DNA from: Acetobacteraceae bacterium
GTDB lineage: Bacteria > Pseudomonadota > Alphaproteobacteria > Acetobacterales > Acetobacteraceae
DNA length: 5,644 nucleotides
Assembly: GCA_027323595.1 (NCBI GenBank)
Contig: DAHWBL010000506.1
Coordinates: 1 to 5,644 of the forward strand
Direction of reading: 5' to 3'
Below are positions 1 through 5,592 of the stretch, one piece after another; within the stretch, counting starts at the first letter, position 1; every line of letters starts with the position of its first letter. Below the pieces are notes generated by a model. It searched no databases and was not told the origin of the DNA. It saw only the letters and a program-made list of their open reading frames with translations. The translations under genes were made by a program, and so were the position numbers.

Positions 1-1
1 C

Positions 2-1072
2 ACCGAATTTGACCGGCAACAGCAGGTATCCGCTGATGTCGTCGAGCGGCTGCGCGAGATCGGCATCTATCGTTCCATGGTCGCGCGCACCTTCGGCGGC
101 GACGAGCAGAGTCCCGCCGAGTTCTGCCGGGTGATCGAGGCGATCTCTGCGGCGAACGGCTCGGTCGGCTGGGTGGCAAGCTTCGGCGCGGCGGCGGCCT
201 ATCTCGCCGGTCTGCCGGAGCCGACCTTGCGGCGCATCTACGCCAACGGGCCTGACATCATCTTCGCCGGCACCATGTTTCCGCCCCAGGCGGCACGGCG
301 GGTGCCAGGCGGTTTGTGCGTGAGTGGCCGCTGGCCGTTCGGCAGCGGCAGCACCGGAGCCGACCTGATCGGTGTCGGCATCACCATCGAAGGCGATGAG
401 ACCGGCGGCCTGCCGCGCGTCGCGGTGATGCCCCCGCACCAGGTACGCATCGAGAGCAACTGGGACGTGATCGGCCTGCGCGGCACCGGCAGCCACGATC
501 TGGTGGTCGCCGATGTCGAGGTTGCCGAGGACTGGACCTTTATTCGTGGCGCCGGTTCCACGGTCGATTCGCCGGTCTATCGCTATCCCGCATTGGCATT
601 GGCCGCGCAGGTGCTCGCCGTGGTCGGGCTTGGCGTGGCGCGCGGCGCGCTCGATGGGGTGATCGCGTTGTCGGCCGGGCGTGCCTCGATCACCGGTGCG
701 CCGCGTCTGGCGGAGCGGCCCCATGTGCAGTCCGCGATCGCCCAGCGCGAGGCGGAGCTGCGTTCGGCCCGCGCGTTCTTCTACGAGGCGACCGAGACGG
801 TCTGGGCCGAGGTGTGCGCCGGGCATAAGCCCTCGGTGGAGAATGTCGCGCTGCTGCGGCTCGCATCGACCCATGCGGCGCGCACCGGTGCGGAGGTGAC
901 GCGCGGTGTGTTCAGCCTTACCGGCACCGCGGCGATCTATCAGGGGCACAGCCTGGCCACCGCGCTGGCCGATGCCACCGTTGTCGCCCAGCACGCATTT
1001 CTCGGCGAGGGCACCATCCAGAACGCCGGCCGTGCCCTGCTGGGATTGCCCACGCCACCAGGCTTTCCCTGA
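2..1072 (+). CDS. Acyl-CoA dehydrogenase-fold flavoprotein, probable flavin-dependent monooxygenase oxygenase component (5' end missing)
   Basis: The frame is open from the first bases of the window, so the gene begins to the left; about 356 residues are visible, and the family's usual 380-400 suggests roughly 25-45 are missing. The ATG at 77 is internal: the residues before it (TEFDRQQQVSADVVERLREI) already look like the N-terminal helix of this fold. The visible part shows the FGGDEQSP segment after that helix, a middle beta-domain with SGRWPFGSGS (about visible residues 108-117) and GLRGTGSHD (about 158-166), and a helical C-terminal domain ending HAFLGEGTIQNAGRALLGL. This combination is typical of the acyl-CoA dehydrogenase type-2 C-terminal group, which includes the FMNH2/FADH2-using oxygenases HsaA, DszC and the HpaH/C2 type. 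Such enzymes need a separate flavin reductase, which is not visible here. The gene lies 50 nt before the Rieske genes and probably serves the same pathway. A true acyl-CoA dehydrogenase is the main alternative; the substrate is unknown. Confidence 0.85.
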   Translation, partial: TEFDRQQQVSADVVERLREIGIYRSMVARTFGGDEQSPAEFCRVIEAISAANGSVGWVASFGAAAAYLAGLPEPTLRRIYANGPDIIFAGTMFPPQAARRVPGGLCVSGRWPFGSGSTGADLIGVGITIEGDETGGLPRVAVMPPHQVRIESNWDVIGLRGTGSHDLVVADVEVAEDWTFIRGAGSTVDSPVYRYPALALAAQVLAVVGLGVARGALDGVIALSAGRASITGAPRLAERPHVQSAIAQREAELRSARAFFYEATETVWAEVCAGHKPSVENVALLRLASTHAARTGAEVTRGVFSLTGTAAIYQGHSLATALADATVVAQHAFLGEGTIQNAGRALLGLPTPPGFP

Positions 1073-1110
1073 GCCGACCACAGCAATCCAGACTTTCACG
1101 ACCGCGCCAC

Positions 1111-1116
1111 AAGGAA
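1111..1116 (+). promoter_or_regulatory. Ribosome binding site of the dioxygenase large subunit
   Basis: AAGGAA lies 6 nt before the ATG at 1123. It favours that ATG over the in-frame ATG two codons later (1129), which would be 12 nt away. The 50-nt gap holds no clear terminator or promoter. Confidence 0.7.
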
Positions 1117-1122
1117 ACCAGA

Positions 1123-2388
1123 ATGGACATGCAATCTGCGTCGGGACCCGCGCTTGACCGGCTGATCAAATCCGATCGCGCCCGTGCCCAGCTCTACACT
1201 GATCCCACGATCTTCGAGACCGAGATGCACAAGGTGTTCGAGAACACGTGGGTCTGGGTCGCACATGCCAGCGAGCTGCCTGATCCCGGCGATTTCAAGA
1301 CTGCCCAGGTCGGCCGCCATCCGGTGATCGTGGTGCGCGATCGCGAGGGCGTGGTGCATGTGCATGTCAATCGCTGCCGTCATCGCGCCGCCACCGTGTG
1401 CGAGCAGCGCAAGGGCAAGACCGCAAGCTTTGTCTGCCCGTATCACGGCTGGAGCTACGCGCTGGACGGTTCGTTGCGCGGTGTTCCCCACGACAAAGGC
1501 TACGACGGAAGCCTGGACAAATCACAGTTCCCGCTGCGCTCGCTGCGGGTTGAGGAATATGCCGGGCTGATTTTCGCGACCTTTCGCACCGACATCGAGC
1601 CGCTCCATGATTTTCTCGCCGGCGCGCGGAAATGGATCGATCTGTTCATGAAACAGGGGGCTGGGTACCCGGTCACCACGCTTGGTGAGCATCGCTTCCG
1701 CTTCGCCGGAAACTGGAAGATCCAGATGGAGAACACCACCGATGCCTACCATTTTCCGCTGGTGCACAAATCCTTCCTCACCGCGCTCGACAAGCAGACC
1801 GAGGAGAGCATGGACGTGATGAGCAAGGGCGGCTTCGTCGAGGATCTCGGCAACGGCCACAGCGTGATGGTGATGCTGCCCGATCTGATCGATCTCGAAG
1901 CAAACCTGGACGCGCCGATTCCCGAGCGCTTCGCCGAGCTCGCCGCCGAGCTGGCGCAGACCCATACCGACCTGGAGGTGCGGCGCATCGTGCGTGCCGT
2001 CGGCGGCAGCGGGTTCAACGTGAATCTGTTTCCCAACATCGCCTGCTCGATGGCGTTCTTTCGCGTGCTGCAGCCGGTGTCGGTCGAGGAGACGGAGATC
2101 CGCCACATCGCGATCGGCATGCTGGGAGGCCCCGAGGCCGCCAACCGCGCGCGGCTGCGGATGCATGAGTTTTTCCAGGGCCCCATGGGGTTCGGCAGCC
2201 CCGACGACGCCGAGGTCTGGGACCGCGTGCAGCACGGCGCGCATGGCGCCGACGATGTTTGGGTGATGCTCAACCGCGGCGAGGCCAGCGAGCAGGTGAC
2301 GGCGGAGGGCCATATTCGCGGCGAGGTGAGTGCCGAGACCGGCATGCGCGCGGCCTATCGGCAATGGAAGCGGATGATGGAGGCCTGA
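1123..2388 (+). CDS. Rieske non-heme iron ring-hydroxylating dioxygenase, large (alpha) subunit
   Basis: This is the catalytic subunit of an aromatic ring-hydroxylating dioxygenase, a cytoplasmic alpha/beta hexamer-type enzyme that inserts both atoms of O2 into an aromatic ring. The 421 residues match the family (about 410-460). The N-terminal Rieske domain carries the [2Fe-2S] ligands Cys85 and His87 (CRHR) and Cys105 and His108 (CPYHGW). The C-terminal catalytic domain has NTTDAYHFPLVH, giving iron ligands His210 and His215 and the electron-bridging Asp207; the third iron ligand is probably Asp361 or Asp362 in GSPDDAEVW. All ligands expected of an active enzyme are present. The segment VFENTWVWVAHASELPDPGD followed by a GR-P-V-V-RD pattern recalls the benzoate/toluate dioxygenase (BenA/XylX) branch, but that placement is from memory of motifs, not an alignment. 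The small-subunit gene follows after 3 nt. The substrate cannot be read from the sequence; an aromatic acid is a reasonable guess. Confidence 0.96.
   Translation: MDMQSASGPALDRLIKSDRARAQLYTDPTIFETEMHKVFENTWVWVAHASELPDPGDFKTAQVGRHPVIVVRDREGVVHVHVNRCRHRAATVCEQRKGKTASFVCPYHGWSYALDGSLRGVPHDKGYDGSLDKSQFPLRSLRVEEYAGLIFATFRTDIEPLHDFLAGARKWIDLFMKQGAGYPVTTLGEHRFRFAGNWKIQMENTTDAYHFPLVHKSFLTALDKQTEESMDVMSKGGFVEDLGNGHSVMVMLPDLIDLEANLDAPIPERFAELAAELAQTHTDLEVRRIVRAVGGSGFNVNLFPNIACSMAFFRVLQPVSVEETEIRHIAIGMLGGPEAANRARLRMHEFFQGPMGFGSPDDAEVWDRVQHGAHGADDVWVMLNRGEASEQVTAEGHIRGEVSAETGMRAAYRQWKRMMEA
2379..2383 (+). promoter_or_regulatory. Ribosome binding site of the beta subunit, inside the alpha coding sequence
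   Basis: GGAGG lies within the last codons of the large subunit and 8 nt before the ATG at 2392. It supports that start over the in-frame ATG at 2401. The arrangement suits coupled translation and so balanced amounts of the two subunits. Confidence 0.7.
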
Positions 2389-2391
2389 AAG

Positions 2392-2886
2392 ATGGACACG
2401 ATGACCCACGCACCCGCGATCACACTGGATGAAGCGATCGCTTTCGTCTGGCTGGAGGCCGATCTTCTCGATCATGCCGAGTATGACGAGTGGCTGTCGC
2501 TATGGGCCGATGGCGGGCTCTATATCGTGCCGATCGAGCCGGGCGTGACCGACTTCGCCAATGTGCTGAACTATGCCTACGACGATCACATCATGCGGCA
2601 AAAGCGGGTGGCGCGGCTGCGCAACGGCCAGTCGATTTCCGCCTCGCCGGTGGCGCGCACGGTGCGGTCACAGTCGCGCTTCCGGCTGCTGTCCGGCACC
2701 GCCGACGGCTGCGAACTGCGCTGCGCGCAGATCATCAGCGAGTTTCGCCGCGGTACGTTGCGCACCTACACCGCCGACGTGGAATTCAACCTGGTGCGTG
2801 GGCCTCGGGGGCTGCGCATCGCGCGCAAGGTGATCCGCCTGCTGAACTCCACCGAGGCGCTGCGCGGCATCGGCTATCTGCTGTGA
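2392..2886 (+). CDS. Ring-hydroxylating dioxygenase, small (beta) subunit
   Basis: This is the structural subunit of the Rieske dioxygenase; it has the NTF2/SnoaL-like cone fold, binds no metal and stabilises the alpha trimer. The length of 164 residues is normal for the family. Recognisable segments are EADLLDHAEYDEWLSLWADG followed by LYIVP (residues 22-47), YDDHIMRQKRVARLRNG (63-79), the conserved SPVART stretch with following strand (85-100), and the closing ARKVIRLLN strand (144-152). It begins 3 nt after the large subunit stop, and its own stop overlaps the start of the dehydrogenase gene. Pairing with an adjacent alpha subunit is near-universal for this enzyme class, so identification is firm even though beta subunits are weakly conserved. 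It gives no reliable information about substrate. Confidence 0.95.
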   Translation: MDTMTHAPAITLDEAIAFVWLEADLLDHAEYDEWLSLWADGGLYIVPIEPGVTDFANVLNYAYDDHIMRQKRVARLRNGQSISASPVARTVRSQSRFRLLSGTADGCELRCAQIISEFRRGTLRTYTADVEFNLVRGPRGLRIARKVIRLLNSTEALRGIGYLL

Positions 2887-3641
2887 TCGTGGAGCTGGAA
2901 CATCGGCGGGTCGCGCTGGTCACTGGCGGCGGCGCGGGATTGGGTGCGGCGATCGCAACTTCGCTGCATGCGGCTGGCTATTGTGTTGCCGCGGGAGACA
3001 TTGACGGCGTGGCGGCGCGGCGGCTTGCCGCGACACTGGACCCTGACGGGCAGACCGCGATCGGGCTTGATCTCGACGTGCGCGCGAAGCCGGCCTTCAT
3101 CGATGCGCTGGCCCAGATGCGTGCGCGGTGGGGCGGGGTGCAGGTGCTGGTCAACAATGCCGCGCTGACCATCGCCCGGCCGGTGCTTGATATCTCGGCG
3201 GAGGAGTTTGATGACGTGATCGCGGTTAATCTGCGCGGCACGTTCTTCGGCTGCCAGGTGTTTGGCGGCTATTTTCGTGATCAGGGGCATGGCCGCATCG
3301 TCAACATGGCGTCGCTGGCCGGGCAGAATGGCGGCACCGCCACGGGAGTGCATTACGCAGCCTCCAAGGGCGCGATCATCACGCTGACCAAGGTGTTCGC
3401 GCGTGATCTGGCCGCAGGTGGGGTGACGGTGAACTGCATCGCGCCGGGGCCGCTTGATCTGCCGATGGTCCATCGCACCGTGCCGCCCGAGCGTCTGGCC
3501 GAGCTGCGCAGATTGATCCCCGTCGGCGATATCGGCGATGCCGCCTTCATCGGCTCGCTGGTCGTCCAGCTCGCCTCGCCACAAGCAGCTTTCGCCACCG
3601 GGGCGACCTGGGACGTGAATGGCGGGCTTTTTATGCGCTGA
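2883..3641 (+). CDS. Short-chain dehydrogenase/reductase, probable cis-dihydrodiol (diol) dehydrogenase
   Basis: A classical SDR of 252 residues. It carries the cofactor motif TGGGAGLG (residues 14-21), an acidic Asp39 at the end of the second beta strand, which favours NAD(H) over NADP(H), the NNA motif (91-93), and the catalytic set Asn116, Ser144, Tyr158 and Lys162 (YAASK). IAPGP (187-191) and the terminal DVNGG are also typical. I chose GTG at 2883: its last two bases share the TGA of the beta subunit (4-nt overlap, GTGA), and it places the first beta strand correctly. There is no clear Shine-Dalgarno sequence, so translation probably depends on ribosomes finishing the beta subunit. GTG at 2889 is the alternative. 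The same frame stays open far upstream, but there it reads as Arg/Ala-rich noise opposite the beta subunit. Its position right after a dioxygenase suggests oxidation of the cis-diol product to a catechol; other alcohol or ketone substrates are possible because SDR sequence alone does not define them. Confidence 0.9.
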   Translation: MIVELEHRRVALVTGGGAGLGAAIATSLHAAGYCVAAGDIDGVAARRLAATLDPDGQTAIGLDLDVRAKPAFIDALAQMRARWGGVQVLVNNAALTIARPVLDISAEEFDDVIAVNLRGTFFGCQVFGGYFRDQGHGRIVNMASLAGQNGGTATGVHYAASKGAIITLTKVFARDLAAGGVTVNCIAPGPLDLPMVHRTVPPERLAELRRLIPVGDIGDAAFIGSLVVQLASPQAAFATGATWDVNGGLFMR

Positions 3642-3679
3642 GGACAGCCTCCATTGGCTGCCGCGCCCCGCGATCAACC

Positions 3680-3683
3680 GGAG
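3680..3683 (+). promoter_or_regulatory. Ribosome binding site deciding the start of the 190-residue SnoaL-like gene
   Basis: GGAG lies 6 nt before the ATG at 3690. An in-frame TTG at 3654 would add 12 residues but has no comparable site and lies in a small inverted repeat, so ATG 3690 is preferred. Confidence 0.65.
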
Positions 3684-3689
3684 ACCGAA

Positions 3690-4262
3690 ATGACCGAACC
3701 CGATATCGCCGCTCTCGCCTCTCGCCTCGCCACGCTGGAGGCCGAGGTGCGCGCGCTCCACGCCGAGGCCGATATCCGCCGGGTGCAGGCGCGCTACATG
3801 TTTTTGTGCGACACCCCCTGCCCGGAGGCGGGCATCGGCGATGATGCCGAGAGGATCGAGCGGATTCTGGAGCTGTATACCGAGGACGCGATCTGGGAAG
3901 GTGTTGGTTCCTACTATGATAATCAGTTCGGCCGCGCGGTGGGCAAGCAGGCAATCCGCGAGCATTTCCAGCGTTTCTGGGGCGAGAAGCGCGACCCGGA
4001 GCTGGTGCTGAATGTGCATTATCTCACCTCCGAGCAGATCCATGTCTCTGGCGACGAAGCTGATGGGCAATGGGTGCATTGCCAGCCCTGGATCTACGCT
4101 GATGGGTCCAGTCTGCTGCGCTCAAGCCGGTTGAACAACCTGTTCCGGCGCGTCGATGGCGTGTGGCGGGTGGCACGCACCCGTACCGAGAACGTGTTCG
4201 TCGCCCCGCTCACCACCGGGTGGGCGGAAACCATTCCCGACCGCTCGGTCCTGATGCGCTGA
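3690..4262 (+). CDS. SnoaL-like / NTF2-fold protein, 190 residues, possible dehydratase or isomerase
   Basis: The N-terminus (about residues 7-28) has leucines and charges in a heptad-like pattern and probably forms a coiled coil or long helix. The rest resembles the SnoaL-like domain: ADIRRVQARYMFLCD (27-41), LYTEDAIWEG (62-71), a NVHYLTSEQIHVSGDEADG stretch (108-126), a WVHCQPW strand (128-134) and a final RRVDGVWRVARTR strand pair (153-165). In the related scytalone dehydratase and bile-acid 7-alpha-dehydratase, a Tyr/Asp/His set does the chemistry; Tyr36, Asp41, His110 and perhaps His130 are candidate equivalents here (inference). About 20 residues rich in Asp and Glu (42-61) separate Asp41 from the LYTEDA helix, longer than I expect for the minimal fold. 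It lies 48 nt behind the diol dehydrogenase and 12 nt before a second protein of this fold, so a role in the same catabolic route is likely. Its reaction and ligand are unknown; a non-catalytic binding protein is possible. Confidence 0.8.
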   Translation: MTEPDIAALASRLATLEAEVRALHAEADIRRVQARYMFLCDTPCPEAGIGDDAERIERILELYTEDAIWEGVGSYYDNQFGRAVGKQAIREHFQRFWGEKRDPELVLNVHYLTSEQIHVSGDEADGQWVHCQPWIYADGSSLLRSSRLNNLFRRVDGVWRVARTRTENVFVAPLTTGWAETIPDRSVLMR

Positions 4263-4267
4263 AGGAG
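4263..4267 (+). promoter_or_regulatory. Ribosome binding site of the second NTF2-like gene
   Basis: AGGAG lies 7 nt before the ATG at 4275, directly after the stop codon of the preceding gene (4260-4262). It is one of the strongest Shine-Dalgarno matches in the window. Confidence 0.7.
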
Positions 4268-4274
4268 AATCCGC

Positions 4275-4685
4275 ATGCCCCCCTCCGACTCAAACCTCTT
4301 CGGCGAAGCCGCGGCTCGGTCCGTCATCGATCTGCATGTCGTGTTGCAGGCCTGGTTCAATGCGGAGGGCAGCGATGACCCGGCCGCCGTGTTGGCGCAT
4401 TTCGACGCTGATTTCCGGATCATCTCGCCGCTTGGCAAGGTGACACCCATCGCCGCGTTTGCCGCCGCCCTGCCCGGCCTGCGCGGTTCGCGGCCGGGTC
4501 TTGTGATGCGGATCAGCGAGCTGGAGCTGCGGTTTGGCGATGCCGCCACCGCACTTGTCAGCTACCGCGAAACCCAGACCCAGGGAACGGCGGTAACCGA
4601 GCGTCTCAGCACCGCGCTACTGATCGCCAGCGACAGCCGGCCGCACCCGGTCTGGCGCCACCTGCAGGAAACCTGGCTGGGCTGA
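4275..4685 (+). CDS. Small NTF2-like (SnoaL/DUF4440-type) protein, 136 residues
   Basis: A short single-domain protein with the general pattern of NTF2-fold proteins: an N-terminal helix leading to LQAWFNAEGSDDPAAVLAHF (24-43), then DADFRIISPLGKV (44-56), a helix (57-70), and a C-terminal antiparallel sheet with LELRFGDAATALVSYRETQ (83-101), AVTERLSTALLIAS (106-119) and PVWRHLQETWLG (125-136). The end, in which a tryptophan strand (VWRHLQETW) closes the cone, is typical. I see no clear Tyr/Asp/His catalytic set; His21, His42 and His129 are the only other polar candidates beside several Asp and Arg. It may therefore bind a ligand or a partner rather than catalyse. It starts 12 nt after the 190-residue SnoaL-like gene and its stop is 1 nt from the next gene, so it is almost certainly in the same operon. 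The fold is probable, the function unknown. Confidence 0.75.
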   Translation: MPPSDSNLFGEAAARSVIDLHVVLQAWFNAEGSDDPAAVLAHFDADFRIISPLGKVTPIAAFAAALPGLRGSRPGLVMRISELELRFGDAATALVSYRETQTQGTAVTERLSTALLIASDSRPHPVWRHLQETWLG

Positions 4686-4686
4686 G

Positions 4687-4929
4687 ATGAGCACCAACGC
4701 GCCAGCCCGGATGTGGGCACGATACCGGTTCCACGGTTGGCTGGTCATGGTAACACAGTCCTGGCGCGACCCGTTCGGCCGCCCGATGGTGACAATCGAG
4801 ATGATTGACGATCAAATTATTGACGGCATAACCGATGGGGCCGAGCCGATCGGCGAGAGCATGCTCGAAACAAGCTTCCTCGCCGAGGCGGTGTCGGTCG
4901 ATCCTCGAAGCGAGGACGGCGCGACGTGA
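4687..4929 (+). CDS. Uncharacterised 80-residue protein
   Basis: I do not recognise this protein. The ATG lies 1 nt after the preceding stop; a good Shine-Dalgarno is lacking (AGGAAA at 4666-4671 is 15 nt away), so translation is probably coupled. An in-frame ATG at 4711 would give 72 residues. The protein is soluble-looking, has no cysteine (so it is not a ferredoxin or other Fe-S protein), and has no signal peptide or membrane segment. Residues 10-40 (WARYRFHGWLVMVTQSW, then RDPFGRPMVTIEMI) read like beta strands rich in aromatic residues, followed by an acidic middle and tail (DDQIIDGITDGAEPIGESML). Codons are mostly G/C-ending but the middle (about 4800-4832) is more AT-rich than its neighbours. 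Its position suggests a role beside the two NTF2-like proteins, for example as a partner or accessory subunit, but this is inference only. Confidence 0.6.
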   Translation: MSTNAPARMWARYRFHGWLVMVTQSWRDPFGRPMVTIEMIDDQIIDGITDGAEPIGESMLETSFLAEAVSVDPRSEDGAT

Positions 4930-4973
4930 GTCGGCTGTGGGCGAGCCAGGGTAGAAAAGGCAGGATCAAGAGA

Positions 4974-4981
4974 TTGCGCAA
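4974..4981 (+). promoter_or_regulatory. Candidate operator: 8-bp palindrome upstream of the MarR gene
   Basis: TTGCGCAA is a perfect palindrome in the 121-nt gap (4930-5050) before the regulator. MarR proteins bind as dimers to palindromes, often near their own promoter, so this is a reasonable operator half-site core. It does not extend beyond 8 bp (A and A flank it), and an 8-bp palindrome can occur by chance. The rest of the gap shows no convincing promoter. Confidence 0.25.
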
Positions 4982-5041
4982 ACGAGGTCCGTGCCAACAT
5001 CGCTGGACGGCGGCTTTGTGGCTGCTGTCTCCCAGTCCGGG

Positions 5042-5046
5042 AAGGA
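5042..5046 (+). promoter_or_regulatory. Ribosome binding site deciding the MarR start
   Basis: AAGGA, within GGGAAGGA (5039-5046), lies 4 nt before the ATG at 5051. A GTG at 4991 in the same frame would add 20 residues of low similarity to anything in the family and lacks such a site. Confidence 0.65.
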
Positions 5047-5050
5047 ATAC

Positions 5051-5527
5051 ATGAGTCTCACCGCCGAAACATACCAACCGGTCAGCGACGATCCGGCCAG
5101 CGAGGATTTCCAGTTCGAGCGGTGGCCGTTCTACCATCTGGCGCGCCTGGTGAATATTTACCATCTGCGGCTGGAGCGGGCGCTCAAGCCGCTCGGCGTG
5201 GATGTGCCGCGCTGGCGGATTCTGACGATCCTGCTGGCTGGGCCAACGACGATCACGCGGATTGCCGATAAGGCTGTCTCCAAGGTCTCGACAGTGGCCA
5301 AGATCGTCCAGCGGATGAGCGCGGATGGTCTGGTGGAAACCCGGACTTCGGCCGAAGATGCGCGATCGACGGAAGCGGTGATCACCGCGGCCGGGCGGGC
5401 GATGCTGGCCCAGGTGCGCAGCAAGGTAAGCAAGATATCGAAAGAGGCGTTCGCCGGCATACCCCCGGCGGAACTCGAGGTCCTGGTGGATGCCGCGCGC
5501 AGGATTCATTCGAACCTGGTGGTTTGA
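5051..5527 (+). CDS. MarR-family transcriptional regulator
   Basis: A winged-helix DNA-binding protein of 158 residues, a normal MarR length. The N-terminal dimerisation helix is FYHLARLVNIYHLRLERALKP without the final Pro (27-46); LGVDVPRWRILTILL (48-62) is the usual 'gl-t-pqw-vL--L' helix; the DNA-recognition helices span about 66-92 (TITRIADKAVSKVSTVAKIV, then QRMSADGLV); the wing holds the family's Asp-x-Arg signature at Asp103-Arg105 (EDARS) followed by EAVITAAGRAML; and C-terminal helices complete the dimer. MarR proteins usually repress nearby genes and let go when they bind a small phenolic or aromatic ligand. Its position directly behind the dioxygenase operon, on the same strand, suggests it controls that operon, whose promoter lies left of the window. 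Whether it is a repressor or an activator, and its ligand, cannot be seen. Confidence 0.93.
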   Translation: MSLTAETYQPVSDDPASEDFQFERWPFYHLARLVNIYHLRLERALKPLGVDVPRWRILTILLAGPTTITRIADKAVSKVSTVAKIVQRMSADGLVETRTSAEDARSTEAVITAAGRAMLAQVRSKVSKISKEAFAGIPPAELEVLVDAARRIHSNLVV

Positions 5528-5560
5528 ACGCCCGACACCGGTATGAAGCCAGAAGCCTGT

Positions 5561-5592
5561 CCGGGGATGATCCGTAGCGCGATCATCCCCGG
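5561..5592 (+). terminator. Probable rho-independent terminator, possibly bidirectional
   Basis: A perfect 12-bp inverted repeat (CCGGGGATGATC and GATCATCCCCGG) surrounds an 8-nt loop (5573-5580), starting 33 nt after the MarR stop. The stem is GC-rich at its base. The following stretch (5599-5610) is only T-rich with interrupting G (TTGTTGTTGG), so it is not an ideal U-tract. On the other strand the stem is followed by a mixed sequence. A dispersed palindromic repeat element is the alternative. Confidence 0.6.

Noticed and set aside
1522..2475. 317-codon open frame on the minus strand
   Set aside because: Antisense to the Rieske alpha subunit, His/Ala-rich and without any recognisable domain.
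2490..2882. Long upstream extension of the dehydrogenase frame (ATG-free open stretch overlapping the beta subunit)
   Set aside because: The translated extension is Arg/Ala/His-rich and lacks domain character, while the overlapping beta-subunit frame is clearly the coding one. The SDR fold begins right after 2883.
3645..3660. Inverted repeat CAGCC / GGCTG in the gap behind the dehydrogenase
   Set aside because: Only a 5-bp stem with a 6-nt loop and no T-run; too weak to call a terminator or regulatory element.
2874..4079. 401-codon open frame on the minus strand
   Set aside because: It lies antisense to the dehydrogenase and the SnoaL-like gene, is His/Arg/Gly-rich without motifs, and is expected from strong G/C bias at codon third positions.
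4933..4947. Inverted repeat GGCT / AGCC just after the 80-residue gene
   Set aside because: A 4-bp stem is expected by chance in GC-rich DNA and no T-run follows.
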